From NCBI GenBank assembly GCA_018402305.1, contig JAGYJE010000010.1:1-64000 (forward strand): DNA of 64,000 bases, written 5' to 3'. Positions 49,882-59,198 of this stretch are shown in pieces. The stretch comes from Puniceicoccaceae bacterium (GTDB taxonomy: Bacteria; Verrucomicrobiota; Verrucomicrobiia; Opitutales; Coraliomargaritaceae). How positions within the stretch are numbered: the stretch's first letter is position 1; each line of letters starts with the position of its first letter. The position numbers and the translations under genes are program-made. The notes beneath the pieces are model-generated. The model was not told where the DNA came from, did no database searches, and saw only the letters and a list, made by a program, of their open reading frames with translations.

Positions 49882-52272
49882 ATGCAACAGCCTATGTTTT
49901 CTTTACGAGTCCACTGTAGCTTCCGTAATTTATGGTTTCTTTGGGTGAACCATCTTGGGCGAGGGTTCGTCGCCGTCGTCCTGTCGCTTTCCGGGGCCTT
50001 TACGCAGCTTTCGGCCGCTACAATTTATGTGAATGCCGACCAGGCGGGCGAGGCCGAGCAGGATGGCACCAGCTGGGAGCGTGCTTATAAATACTTGAAT
50101 TCCGCCCTGCAGGCCGCCGAGGCTGGCGATGAAGTATGGATTGCGAGGGGCCGCTACTATCCCCTCAATGCTGCAGATGGCTCCAATAGCGTCGACCCTG
50201 CCAACACTTTTATGGTGCCCAGCGCTGTCGCCCTCTACGGGGGCTTTGTCGGGAATGAAAGCTCGCGCGACGCGGCAAATCCTGACAGTAATCCCACCAT
50301 CCTCGACGGTGGTCTGGACCGGGCCTACCATGTGGTCACCGCGGGAGACAATGTCACGCTCTCCGGCCTGATCATCCGCAACGGTGATGCCAGGGAGGCC
50401 CCCACGGGGGAGATCCCTGACAACAATAGCTCCGGGGCAATTTTCCTGACCGCTCCGGATAATGCGCTGACCCTTGAAACTATGATTCTGGAGAACAATC
50501 GGGCCCGGGATGGCGCGGTGAGCAAAGGCGGGCACTGGACGGTCGAAAACTCCGTCTTCCGCGATAATGATGCCTCCAACCTGGGGGGCGTGGCTCACGG
50601 GGGAACCTGGCAGGTGGTTGGTTCGCTTTTTCTCCGGAATTCCGCAAACAGCGCAGGGGTTTTCTTTGATGGGGAGTGGACCGTCCGTGACTCCGTCTTT
50701 CGCGACAATACCGCGCTTGGCCCGGACCGGGTCCTCAACTGGCCGGACGAGACCGCGAACCGCGGGGGCGGAGGCGTGGCCAGTGGACTTTTTGGCTATT
50801 CGCTGACCGCAATCAATACGGAGTTTTCCGGTAATTTCGCGGATCTTTCCGGAGTCGCAGGTAGTTTTTCGGATGCGTTCGATGCCTACACCGTAAACTG
50901 CACGAATTGCCTTTTTGAAAACAACGCCGCTTTCGAGGGAGGCGTCTCGCGTGGAGGCACCTGGAACATCGTGCAGAGCGTTTTTATCGACAACGATGCC
51001 ATCACCAAGGCGGGCGTGGCTGTGGGCGGCAAATGGACGGTTGAGCTGAGCACCTTTGCGAAAAACGGCGTCGGTTTCAACGAGCCCCGCCGCGGGCGCA
51101 CTGCGGTGAATGGTCCGTCGACCCCTGCCCAATGGACCATCCGCGACTCCGTATTTGCCGATGAGGATTTCGTGCCCATCAACCCTGCACTGGATCCAGC
51201 ATACCATCTCGATATCACCTACCCCGATGGAGCAGTCAGCTATAATCTGCTCTCTAAAGAGAGCTTCGCCGCAAACGAGGACGCTCTGGCCTCGCTTTTA
51301 GCGGCGGCCTGGAACGGCGGCGAGACCCCCATTAACGGCACCTTCCTCCTTGCCGAGAGCGCAGACAGTCCCTTCGCCGACGAGACCGACCCCGTCGGTC
51401 CGGACGGCATTTGGGGCACCGCCGACGACGGACTCCGCCTCCGCGAGAACAGCCCCGCCGCCAATCTCGGAAATGCCGCCCGGCTCCCGCTGGATGTTTT
51501 TGATCTCGACGGTGATAATGACCGCAGCGAAGCCCTGCCCATCGACTTCAGCATCATCCGGGCCCTCAGCAGCGAGCAGGCGACCTCTTTTAACCGACCG
51601 AGAGCCCTCAGCTCCGAAGGTCCTGCTAAATACGAGCTCGGTGCTTACGAAGGCACGGCCATCACCCTGAGCGTCACCACTAATCTAGAAAGTGCCAGTA
51701 TCACCCCCTCCGGCTCAATTCCCTGGGCCCAGTTCTACTTGCGCGAAATTGCGGTCACAAACAATGCGCCCAGTGACGCCATGGCTTTTTCCGCCTTCAC
51801 CGCCGCCGACCCCGACGCGGGGAATTTCTTTGGGCCCCTAAGCGATGACGGCAACGGGCGCTACAGCCGCTTCTACCTGCCGACCGCCTCTACGACCCTG
51901 ACCGCCGAATATATCCCTGATACCAACGACGATGACGGCGACGGATTGACGAACTATGACGAAATCGTCCTCTATGGCTCCGACCCGCAAAACGCCGACA
52001 GCTCCGGAGACGGCATCGCGGACGGCACAGCCGTTGAGGCCGGGCTGGATCCAACCCAGTCCTATGACGCCATCGTCAACGACATTCAAAACAAGATGGT
52101 TGACCTTCGCGCCGGCTCCAAGCGTATCACCCCGGGCGATAACGGCAAACTCCGCATCGAACTTCAGCTCGAGCGCTCCAGAGACCTACAGTCTTGGACC
52201 GACGGCCCGAATATCATCCACGAAGTCACCCCCGATGGTCCCGCTGAGTTCTATCGCTTACGGCTCGAGTGA
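49882..52272 (+). CDS. Secreted parallel beta-helix protein with type-3 calcium repeats
   Basis: 796 residues. A long signal region (about 1-46, GFVAVVLSLSGAFTQLSAAT) is followed by YVNADQAGEAEQDGTSWERA, a pectate-lyase/beta-helix opening. Serial coils then follow, such as NNRARDGAVSKGGHWTVENS then VFRDNDASNLGGVAHGGTWQ and VFRDNTALGPD, consistent with a right-handed beta-helix to about residue 400. Near 660-700 DTNDDDGDGLTNYDEIVLYG and NADSSGDGIADGTAVEAG are thrombospondin-3-like. The end (LQLERSRDLQSWTDGPN) is the beta domain common to exported verrucomicrobial proteins and also seen in the zinc protease. Probably a surface adhesin or polysaccharide-binding protein. Confidence 0.8.
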   Translation: MQQPMFSLRVHCSFRNLWFLWVNHLGRGFVAVVLSLSGAFTQLSAATIYVNADQAGEAEQDGTSWERAYKYLNSALQAAEAGDEVWIARGRYYPLNAADGSNSVDPANTFMVPSAVALYGGFVGNESSRDAANPDSNPTILDGGLDRAYHVVTAGDNVTLSGLIIRNGDAREAPTGEIPDNNSSGAIFLTAPDNALTLETMILENNRARDGAVSKGGHWTVENSVFRDNDASNLGGVAHGGTWQVVGSLFLRNSANSAGVFFDGEWTVRDSVFRDNTALGPDRVLNWPDETANRGGGGVASGLFGYSLTAINTEFSGNFADLSGVAGSFSDAFDAYTVNCTNCLFENNAAFEGGVSRGGTWNIVQSVFIDNDAITKAGVAVGGKWTVELSTFAKNGVGFNEPRRGRTAVNGPSTPAQWTIRDSVFADEDFVPINPALDPAYHLDITYPDGAVSYNLLSKESFAANEDALASLLAAAWNGGETPINGTFLLAESADSPFADETDPVGPDGIWGTADDGLRLRENSPAANLGNAARLPLDVFDLDGDNDRSEALPIDFSIIRALSSEQATSFNRPRALSSEGPAKYELGAYEGTAITLSVTTNLESASITPSGSIPWAQFYLREIAVTNNAPSDAMAFSAFTAADPDAGNFFGPLSDDGNGRYSRFYLPTASTTLTAEYIPDTNDDDGDGLTNYDEIVLYGSDPQNADSSGDGIADGTAVEAGLDPTQSYDAIVNDIQNKMVDLRAGSKRITPGDNGKLRIELQLERSRDLQSWTDGPNIIHEVTPDGPAEFYRLRLE

Positions 52273-52286
52273 CAGAAAAATTAAAA

Positions 52287-52357
52287 AAATTTAAGGACAC
52301 CCACTTTCCAAAGCATGGCGAGCTCACTGACCGGCTGGATTTATGGGTGTCTACAGA
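52287..52357. repeat. Full GGACACCCA palindromic repeat
   Basis: AATTTAAGGACACCCACTTT, core CATGGCGAGCTCACTGACCG, then GGATTTATGGGTGTCTACAG. This is one of the cleanest copies. It starts about 15 bp after the beta-helix gene stop. Confidence 0.85.
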
Positions 52358-52372
52358 TGGCCACAGGATGGC

Positions 52373-52471
52373 AATAACATCCTGCTAAACTACAGCCCCG
52401 TCCCCGAACCCGCCAGCTATGGCCTGATTATCAGCCTGCTCGCCCTCGGTCTGGCCGCCGCGCGACGCTAA
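52373..52471 (+). pseudogene. PEP-CTERM tail fragment between two palindromic repeats
   Basis: The frame reads NNILLNYSPVPEPASYGLII then SLLALGLAAARR and a stop. Only the sorting signal of a PEP-CTERM gene survives, wedged between repeats at 52287-52357 and 52473-52574. Confidence 0.8.
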
Positions 52472-52472
52472 G

Positions 52473-52574
52473 GAATTTTTTAGCTCACTGACCGGCTGGA
52501 TTTATGGGTGTCCACAAATTCATCGGGTCAGTGAGCTCGTGAGGCTCTGGAAAGTGGGTGTCCTTAAAAAATTC
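52473..52574. repeat. Compound inverted pair of GGACACCCA repeats
   Basis: A right half (AGCTCACTGACCGGCTGGAT, TGGGTGTCCACAAATT) is joined to an oppositely oriented half (CGGGTCAGTGAGCTC, CTCTGGAAAGTGGGTGTCC). AGCTCACTGACC and GGTCAGTGAGCT pair, so the unit folds like a REP doublet. Confidence 0.8.
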
Positions 52575-52933
52575 TCTTTAACGTGAACGTCGGAGCCAAC
52601 AGTGAACAAGTCACATTCCAAGCCAAAGGCAGTGGCTTTCCCGCCATAAATGGTACTGACTTCCTTGACGTCGGCCTAAACTTTGATTTCAGCAGTGTTT
52701 ATGACTTTGTCGATACGGGAAGCGGCCAGACCTTTGCAGAAGTGACCGGCCAAAGTCCATTGAACTTTACGATGGCTTCGGCACTGTCTGCCGTGATTCG
52801 AGGCACGGACTTTCAAAGTCCCTCGCTCAGCATGAGTGTTGACGCTATTCCCGAACCCGCGGCAGCAAGCATCCTTTTTGGCTGCGCTTCGCTCGGGCTT
52901 GTCTTGGCTCGTCGGAAGCGATCCGGTCGCTGA
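52568..52933 (+). pseudogene. PEP-CTERM protein lacking its N terminus
   Basis: The open frame runs from the repeat edge: ILFNVNVGANSEQVTFQAKG, GTDFLDVGLNFDFSSVYDF, then IPEPAAASILFGCASLGLVL and RRKRSGR. The sorting tail is complete but there is no signal peptide, and the frame is cut at the palindromic repeat. A GTG at 52583 might be called as a start, but the product could not be exported. Confidence 0.75.
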
Positions 52934-52989
52934 AACTTAGAATTCCTCTAGGGATGTAAAAAGGGGTCAGCCCAGGGTAAAAAGATGAC

Positions 52990-53302
52990 ATGGGAGGCGG
53001 GCACTTAATAAAATACGCAGGCTCTTTCTTAATAGGGGTAGGATTGAGGGTTTGAACCTCACCCCTCCCTCCGAACCCGACGCGCGGGTCTCCCGCATCC
53101 GGCTCCCCCGTTAGTGCTTTACTCCTTTACGGAGGCTGATGGCTTCGCGTTGGGCTGCTTCCATACTAAACAGTCCAAGCTCGGCAAAGTGCCGATTCGG
53201 CCAGAGACCATGGTCGTAGTTTCGACCGCGTCCCCGTCTTCGTTGTCGCTTTCGGTAGATCAAGCGCAGGTAAATTTTAAGAACACCCACTTTCCAGAGC
53301 AT
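52990..53302 (-). mobile_element. Group II intron, 3' remnant (maturase end plus domains V-VI)
   Basis: On the minus strand the frame ending at 53111 reads LRLIYRKRQRRRGRGRNYDH then WPNRHFAELGLFSMEAAQR, matching the WPNxYFxxxGLFSL end of group II intron reverse transcriptase-maturases. It is followed by a domain V-like fold at 53105-53073. The 5' side is cut at a palindromic repeat (53272-53345), so nearly the entire ORF and domains I-III are gone. Confidence 0.7.
53073..53105 (-). ncRNA. Group II intron domain V
   Basis: 33 nt starting GAGCCGGATGCGG and ending CGTCGGGTTC on the minus strand. GAGCCG pairs with CGGGTTC, GCGG-GAGA-CCGC gives a GNRA-type tetraloop, and AGC of the catalytic triad is present. 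It lies just downstream of the maturase end, as expected. Confidence 0.7.
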
Positions 53303-53345
53303 GGCCAGTTCACTGACCGACTGGATTTATAGGTGTCCACAAATT
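53272..53345. repeat. Full GGACACCCA palindromic repeat at the group II intron breakpoint
   Basis: AAATTTTAAGAACACCCACT, CCAGAGCATGGCCAGTTCAC, then GGATTTATAGGTGTCCACAA. Arms carry one change each (GAACACCCA, AGGTGTCC). Confidence 0.8.
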
Positions 53346-53420
53346 GTCCCGTGCCCTGCTGTGGAACTCGGGTTAGTTCTTTCTTGCCTTCTCAAAATTG
53401 AGCTGTATAACCACCACACG

Positions 53421-54143
53421 ATGTTTTTATTAAAGTGCCTCACTTGGCCTACGACTACCGCACCCAATGGAGGAACGCCTCTCAATCTGGCGCCCGCCTT
53501 CACCTTGGCGACCAAAGTTAACGCGACAAAGCTGTTGATCGTGCTTCTCCTCCAGGGCTCCACGCTGCAGGGCTCAATAATGCTCAGCAACCTTCCCAAT
53601 AGCAATAACGGAGGTTCCACCATCGGAGCCACTAACTGGAAAGCTGTAGTCTTCACAACGGGATCCCAGCCTACAACACTTTCGACGGTGACCGTGGGCC
53701 TCAATCCGAATCCCACATCAGCCTCAGTCCCAATGACTCAGAACGTGACCGTTTCACTCTATTCGTTCACAGATAACACACCCGGCACGCTACTCGCCAC
53801 CACGGGTCTGACCCCGGTGGCTATGCAGACAAGGCAGGAGCTTTACTCGTTCATCTCCATGGCAGGAACCGCGATGGAGGCCTCCACCACTTACGCCCTC
53901 GTGCTCAGCTCCGATGCCTCCACTATAAAATGGGGCAGTAATGGTTCAAGTGATCATGCGCCGACTGATAGCGGATTCACCTACAACCGCTTTGTCCAGA
54001 CGACAGACAGCGGCGCCATTTGGACGGACTCCCTCGCTGTGAATAACGCATTCTCCATCTCCGCAGTGCCCGAGCCTTCAAGCTATGCGCTCCTGATCGG
54101 AGCCGCCGCACTTGGATTGGTCGCCGCCCGCCGCCGCCGTTGA
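53421..54143 (+). CDS. PEP-CTERM protein, choice-of-anchor type
   Basis: 240 residues from ATG 53421, but the true start is uncertain: a TTG at 53505 would place the hydrophobic KLLIVLLLQGSTLQGS as a proper signal peptide. The mature part begins IMLSNLPNSNNGGSTIG, then WKAVVFTTGSQPTTLSTVTV, LYSFTDNTPGTLLATTGLTP, YALVLSSDASTIKWGSNGSS, and ends VPEPSSYALLIGAAALGLVA with RRRR. This is a common PEP-CTERM beta-sandwich family of unknown function, exported and processed by exosortase. The upstream sequence may be replaced, since a palindromic repeat lies 75 bp before the ATG. Confidence 0.75.
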   Translation: MFLLKCLTWPTTTAPNGGTPLNLAPAFTLATKVNATKLLIVLLLQGSTLQGSIMLSNLPNSNNGGSTIGATNWKAVVFTTGSQPTTLSTVTVGLNPNPTSASVPMTQNVTVSLYSFTDNTPGTLLATTGLTPVAMQTRQELYSFISMAGTAMEASTTYALVLSSDASTIKWGSNGSSDHAPTDSGFTYNRFVQTTDSGAIWTDSLAVNNAFSISAVPEPSSYALLIGAAALGLVAARRRR

Positions 54144-54146
54144 GCG

Positions 54147-54878
54147 TTATTCTACACCGTGGAGAAATGACCGCAAGCCAATGGCGGTCACGGTTCTGGA
54201 TAAGGGGAAGGAGGCTCCCTGCGGAATGATGATCACAGCCTGGCTTGCCTGGAGTGTTTCCATAGTATGAAGAATGCCACTGTCCCGCCAATAGACTTTG
54301 GGCGATTTGACCAGACGCTTTCCGGCATTGCGGGACCATGGTGGCAGTGACCGCACCAGGTAGAGTCCTTCGAGCAGATCGAGATAACGGCGGGCCGTCT
54401 TACCATCGATGCCGAGCGAGCCTGCCATTTTGCTAAGATTGATCGTGGCCCCTTGCTGGTGGGCGAGCATGGTGCAGAAACGGCGCAGCAGAATCGGGGC
54501 TGCGGCGATGCCCTGTTGCGGCAAATAGCGCTCCACATAGCTGGTGATGAAATCCTCCCGCCACTGAATCGAACTCTCCGCATCCGGCGCAAGGTAGCTA
54601 TCCGGGTAGCCGCCGCGTTCCCAGAGCGTTTGCAGGGCCTCATCCGGTTCGGACAACTCAAGCAACTGGAGCGGACTGAGCTCCAGATAGCTGATACGAC
54701 CGGCCAGCGTTTCCGAGCTTTGCTGCAGGAGCTCCGGCGAGGCGGAACCGAGCAGGAGAAAATGCCCCGCCTTTTCGCCCGCCTGCCGCCGCTCGTCGAT
54801 CAGGCTACGCAGTAATGGAAAAAGATCCGTGATTTCAAGGTCGAAATCTGCTGGAATTCGACTGAACGACGCTCCCGA
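54147..54878 (-). pseudogene. AAA_14/DUF4143-family ATPase remnant
   Basis: The frame from about 54878 gives LFPLLRSLIDERRQAGEKAG, FLLLGSASPELLQQSSETLA then GRISYLELSPLQ, ERGGYPDSYLAP, WREDFITSYVERYLPQQGI, KTARRYLDLLEGLYLVRSLP and KVYWRDSGILHTM. This is the sensor and DUF4143 part of AAA_14 ATPases. The Walker A N-terminal ~80 residues are missing at a palindromic repeat, and the C-terminal ~90 residues are replaced after GILHTMETL. No valid start remains. Confidence 0.8.
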
Positions 54879-54890
54879 CGAAATTTAAAG

Positions 54891-54980
54891 GGAATTTGTG
54901 GGCACCCATAAATCCAGCCGGACAAGTGAGCTCGCCATGCTCTAGGAAGTGGGTGTCCTAAAAATTCCCTAAAAATTCCC
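54891..54980. repeat. GGACACCCA palindromic repeat at the ATPase breakpoint, duplicated tail
   Basis: GGAATTTGTGGGCACCCATA, GTGAGCTCGCCATGCTCTAG, GTGGGTGTCCTAAAAATTCC then CTAAAAATTCCC again. The outer edge is repeated in tandem, this time on the right. Confidence 0.8.
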
Positions 54981-55140
54981 AAACGCTTCGAGGCGAGCTT
55001 AAGTTGACAGTTGAACCAAAGACTGTGAGCACTCCCTCCGGAACGCACGAATATTCGCTGAGTCCAACGATTTAATCATAGTCAGTCTCGTGCTCAAATC
55101 GGCGCAACGTCGATCAGGATTACTTTGACCCGAATTGGGT

Positions 55141-58100
55141 CTATTTCCACGCACCGATCCGGGCAAATGGGGTCGTCTGCAGATCGGTATCACCCCACTC
55201 GAGACTGGAGTTCCAGACTTCGACTCCCTGCGTGTCGAGCGTAGTGACATCGAAAGGGATGGCATCGACGGAGGTGCCGATCTTGACACCGATTCCCCCT
55301 GTTTCCAATTGCGAACGCGTGAGTTGCAGGAGACTGAGTGGAATACGCAATTCGTAGAAACTGTCGCGGGTGGTATCATGCCCCTGGTCCAGGAAGTTTA
55401 CGATTTGGCTTTCGTCGGTACGGTTATCCGCGTCATAGACACCCCAAAGGCTGCTGCCATGAAATCCGTCATCCGTCTCAATGGCAAAGCCCGGGACATC
55501 CTGCTTGAGATTGAAATAGTTCACCCCACCGTCATCGACAGGGAAGGTACCATCGACCGCCCGTGAGAGGAAGGCCTGCCAGGGATTTCCGTTGTGGTAG
55601 AGCTGGATATCGGGCGAATCATCTCCCCCGAAAAGCGGAGATCCGTTGTTTTTCTCCCACATATCGAGGGTCGCACCTCCCGCAGAGGTGTCAAAGGCGA
55701 TCCAGACCAGAATGCCGTCGTTGCGGTTGATCTTACCACCCCCGGCACTGCCGGCATTGGCGGGGTCGATCATATCCGTGACGTCGACCAGTTGATAGGC
55801 GAGGTAGAGGTAGTCGTCATCCCAGGCGGCCCAGAGATGGGTAAAATCAACCGGGGCTTCGTGCAGGGTCCAGTTGTCCCCGAGCGTGCGTGGATCGTCC
55901 CCGGCCAGCGAGATCGCAATGAGGTGTTGATCGCCCCATTCCCCGTTGGTGTTGGTCCCGTCGATGGTCATGGTTCCGGCGGTTCCGAGGCTCGGATTTG
56001 TCGAATACGGACGGTCGGGTCCGAATGCGTTCCCGCTGCCTTCGCCGGAGACTACCGCATAATCCTCACCGCCATTATTGGCCCAGACGGATTCGCCGCC
56101 GTCCGCGGGCTGGAAAACAATGGCGTAGGCAATCGACGCGTCTCCCAGAACACCGAGGTCAACACTCCAGACATCGGACCCCGTTCCCGGACTGTGGCTC
56201 ATCGGCGCAGTCAACCACCCGCCTCCGTTGACCGAGTAGACGAGGTCCGCACCGCCGGCCGCACCCAGGGGGGCGACCGTGGCCGAGAGAATCACCGACT
56301 CATCCACCGCAAACGGACCATGGGCCCCGATTTCAAATTGGAGGGGTTCTGTGTTCTCATTTCCGGAGGCTCGCAAGCGATAGAATTCCCGCATTGGTCC
56401 ATTCGTCGGCATGGATTCATAAAGGGTGTGGGCTTCTTCTTCCCCGGCAGCCGTAAAGGTCTGATGGGCTCTCCAATCGACCAGATCGGTTGACCGCTCG
56501 ACGGTATACTGCGTGCCAACGGCGAGGGTTCTCAGGTCGAGCGTGAGACCGTTCCCCTGAAGTGCGATGCGGGCCCTTGGCGAAGCCGCAGGAATGCTGC
56601 GCGCCTGGACCGTGCGCCGGTAATCCAATCCGCCGTTGTTATCCCACACCTCCTCATTTCCGGCATTGCGGGTCATGACTGCAAAACGGATCTCCGTGCC
56701 CGCCGGAAACGAGCCGAGATTCCCCCGCCAATCGTCGCGATCATTCGTGGATCCGTCGGCCTGCAAGGCAAGCTCGCTCCAGGTTTCTCCTCCGTCCGAG
56801 GAATAAACAATGCTGCCTCCGACCTGGATTCCAGCTGGGGTTGATTCGGTCAGCACGATCAGATCCTGCCCTTCTTCTATGCTACTATCCGGGATACTGG
56901 TTCGGGTGTTTTCCATGCGGACGGGGGGCGGCGGGGCTCCCTCGGAAACGGTAAAGCCATAGTTGGCTCCCCCGTTGCTGTCCCAGAGCTTATCGCCGTT
57001 CCCGTCCGTGAAATTGACGGCGTAGAGGACGGCGGTTTCCGGATCGAACGATCCAATCTGAACGTGCCAGGCATCACGTCCGGTGACGGTTCCATTTGCG
57101 GAGAAAGCGTGGTTGGTCCAATTGTTTCCCCCATCGGTCGAAACAATGACCTCCCCGGATACGGCCTCGCCTGCGGGAGAGGTTTCCGAGTCGATCCACA
57201 CAGTGGCTCCCGGCTCAACAGCCCCGTTTGCGGGCCAGTTTCTTGTATTCGCAATCCGGAGACCGGGAGCTTCATTGATAAAGACCTTCACTCCTTTTCG
57301 CGGCACATCGAGACTCAATCCTCCGTTCCGAACGGTGGCCGTCTCGGTTGGACTCAAAAGGTTGGTAAAAACAGTGCCATCGGGAGAATCAACGGATGGC
57401 TGGGCCGATTGCTGATTCCAGTCCGTATTGAGGATGACCAGAGCCTCTTGATTGTCGTATCGCCGCGTGAAAGCATAGATACCCTTGTTCTGGCTGGCCC
57501 AGCGTTCCTGAAAGCCTCCCCGTCGCAACGCGATATACTGATCGCGCGCCTCGTTGATCGCACCGATCAGGTCCTTGATCTCACTCGGAGATTCAAACTT
57601 GTTCCCGTGGGCATTCCCCCACTGGTAACCGAAATCCATCATATTCTCGCGTTGGTAGTCCCCATCACTGAGTCCGCGGTTTTCCCGTCCACCCTGATTG
57701 AAGCCATGCTCCGTTCCGTAGAGAATGGTGGGGATCGGGCTGGCGGTGTAGAGGAAGCCGACGGCAGGGCGAAGGGTATCCGCCCAGGTCTCCCCCTTCC
57801 GAAGACAAATCCGGTCGACGTCATGATTATCGAGAAAAGTAACCATCCGGGTGGCTGCCTCACCGAAGTGATCGAGGTGGGCGATGCGTCCCAACTGATC
57901 CGTTCCCCCCTCGTGTTCAAAAACGTTCTTTAGGGTCTGCATCATCGAAAAATACATTACCGAATTGAAGGAATACCCCTCGTCGCGGGCGAATGGGATG
58001 TGATCGTTGTCGTTGTAGCTGAAATACTCGCCGAAGAGCAGGAAGTCATCTTTCCCGAGAGAAGCCGCGTGCTGGCGCATCTCATTCGCCCAATGCCGGA

Positions 58101-58998
58101 TAAAGTCGAATTCGACATGTTTGATGGCGTCGACACGAAAGCCATCGCAGTCGGTGGCCTCGATGAGATGCTTGAAGGCGTTGATCAACTCCTGCTGCAC
58201 GAATGGGTCGCTGGTCTTCAAGTCATCGGTTCCGACAAACGCTCCATAGAGGGACTCCGAATAGTCCCCCCAATTGATGATCCGCCCGTTGTTGTTGAAA
58301 AAGTAGGGCTGATCAAAAGGAGGCGCGTGACGAATGTTGCTGTTCCACCAATTGAGGGAACCGCCTCCTCCATGGTGATAATAATCATCCCGCCCATCCC
58401 CCAGTCCGAGGAGATCGGCCAAGTGGTTCGGCACAACGTCAAGGATCACATACATCCCGGCATCATGAAGGGCATCGATCAAATCCTTTAGATCCTGAAA
58501 GGTCCCGAACATCGGTTCCACCCGGTAAAGATCGGTCGGATGGTAGGCGTGGTAAGGGGTGTAGCGCTTATCCACCCCCTGCTCGGTGCGCTGGACACTC
58601 GAGATCCAAACGGCCTTTACCCCCAGCTCCTGAAGATAGGGAATCCGATCCCGAATCCCCCGCCAGTCTCCGCCTTGCGCCAGGTGTCGGGCGTTCGCGT
58701 CCGCGCTGTTGTATTCATTATACCAGGGCTTGCCCTCCATTTGTTCTCCGTTCCAACCGTATCCCCACGCCATCTGGCGCGAAAAATTATTGGAGTGATC
58801 CCCATCCTCGAATCGATCCGTGAAGATCTGGTAGATATTCGTATCCCGCCAGTCCCCGGGACTCGGGTGGTAGGTGAACCCCGGATCGGTTTCGTGCCGG
58901 GGAACGAGAAGATAATCGTCCGCTGAACCAATCGAAGAAAGCACCGCAAGAGCCAATACGGTCAACAGCGAACGGATAGAAATAGATGATAATGTCAT
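55141..58998 (-). CDS. Large secreted GH13 alpha-amylase-type enzyme with tandem accessory domains
   Basis: 1285 residues. A signal peptide (about 1-26) is followed by a GH13 barrel: IYQIFTDRFEDGDHSNNF, DVVPNHLADLLG (region I), DGFRVDAIKHVEFDF (region II, nucleophile Asp), LLFGEYFSYND (region III, acid/base Glu) and VTFLDNHDVDRICL (region IV). A beta domain ends near 590. Three related ~100-residue modules follow, each ending like KLWDSNGGANYGFTV, VWDNNGGLDYRRTV or VWANNGGEDYAVV, probably starch-binding. A DOMON/CBM9-like domain closes the protein (TMTIDGTNTNGEWGD, DDYLYLAYQLVDVT, FYELRIPLSLL). No PEP-CTERM signal. It probably degrades alpha-glucans outside the cell. Confidence 0.93.
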   Translation of the reverse strand: MTLSSISIRSLLTVLALAVLSSIGSADDYLLVPRHETDPGFTYHPSPGDWRDTNIYQIFTDRFEDGDHSNNFSRQMAWGYGWNGEQMEGKPWYNEYNSADANARHLAQGGDWRGIRDRIPYLQELGVKAVWISSVQRTEQGVDKRYTPYHAYHPTDLYRVEPMFGTFQDLKDLIDALHDAGMYVILDVVPNHLADLLGLGDGRDDYYHHGGGGSLNWWNSNIRHAPPFDQPYFFNNNGRIINWGDYSESLYGAFVGTDDLKTSDPFVQQELINAFKHLIEATDCDGFRVDAIKHVEFDFIRHWANEMRQHAASLGKDDFLLFGEYFSYNDNDHIPFARDEGYSFNSVMYFSMMQTLKNVFEHEGGTDQLGRIAHLDHFGEAATRMVTFLDNHDVDRICLRKGETWADTLRPAVGFLYTASPIPTILYGTEHGFNQGGRENRGLSDGDYQRENMMDFGYQWGNAHGNKFESPSEIKDLIGAINEARDQYIALRRGGFQERWASQNKGIYAFTRRYDNQEALVILNTDWNQQSAQPSVDSPDGTVFTNLLSPTETATVRNGGLSLDVPRKGVKVFINEAPGLRIANTRNWPANGAVEPGATVWIDSETSPAGEAVSGEVIVSTDGGNNWTNHAFSANGTVTGRDAWHVQIGSFDPETAVLYAVNFTDGNGDKLWDSNGGANYGFTVSEGAPPPPVRMENTRTSIPDSSIEEGQDLIVLTESTPAGIQVGGSIVYSSDGGETWSELALQADGSTNDRDDWRGNLGSFPAGTEIRFAVMTRNAGNEEVWDNNGGLDYRRTVQARSIPAASPRARIALQGNGLTLDLRTLAVGTQYTVERSTDLVDWRAHQTFTAAGEEEAHTLYESMPTNGPMREFYRLRASGNENTEPLQFEIGAHGPFAVDESVILSATVAPLGAAGGADLVYSVNGGGWLTAPMSHSPGTGSDVWSVDLGVLGDASIAYAIVFQPADGGESVWANNGGEDYAVVSGEGSGNAFGPDRPYSTNPSLGTAGTMTIDGTNTNGEWGDQHLIAISLAGDDPRTLGDNWTLHEAPVDFTHLWAAWDDDYLYLAYQLVDVTDMIDPANAGSAGGGKINRNDGILVWIAFDTSAGGATLDMWEKNNGSPLFGGDDSPDIQLYHNGNPWQAFLSRAVDGTFPVDDGGVNYFNLKQDVPGFAIETDDGFHGSSLWGVYDADNRTDESQIVNFLDQGHDTTRDSFYELRIPLSLLQLTRSQLETGGIGVKIGTSVDAIPFDVTTLDTQGVEVWNSSLEWGDTDLQTTPFARIGAWK

Positions 58999-59145
58999 TG
59001 AGGTCTATGGGGCGAAATAAAACACCCCGGACGCTAAACGAGGTGCTGTGAAACAACAGGGCCCCATCATTCGACAGTTGCACGCCCCCCTCTCTGGCAG
59101 CCATCTGGACGGGGCCTTTCGGCATAGTTCCACGCGGCGGAGAAG
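58999..59145. other. Upstream region of the GH13 gene
   Basis: Non-coding. No LacI/MalR-type operator was recognised. A half palindromic repeat closes it. Confidence 0.35.
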
Positions 59146-59170
59146 TAATTTGTGGGTGTCCACAATTTGT
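59146..59170. repeat. Half GGACACCCA repeat
   Basis: TAATTTGTGGGTGTCCACAA then TTTG: right arm flanked by two edges in opposite orientation, about 30 bp after the PIN gene stop. Confidence 0.65.
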
Positions 59171-59198
59171 CCTTCGCTATCAGTCAAGCCAGCCAGCG

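Noticed and set aside
55594..56493. 299-codon plus-strand frame across the GH13 gene
   Set aside because: Antisense shadow; the GH13 frame carries all catalytic motifs and module repeats.
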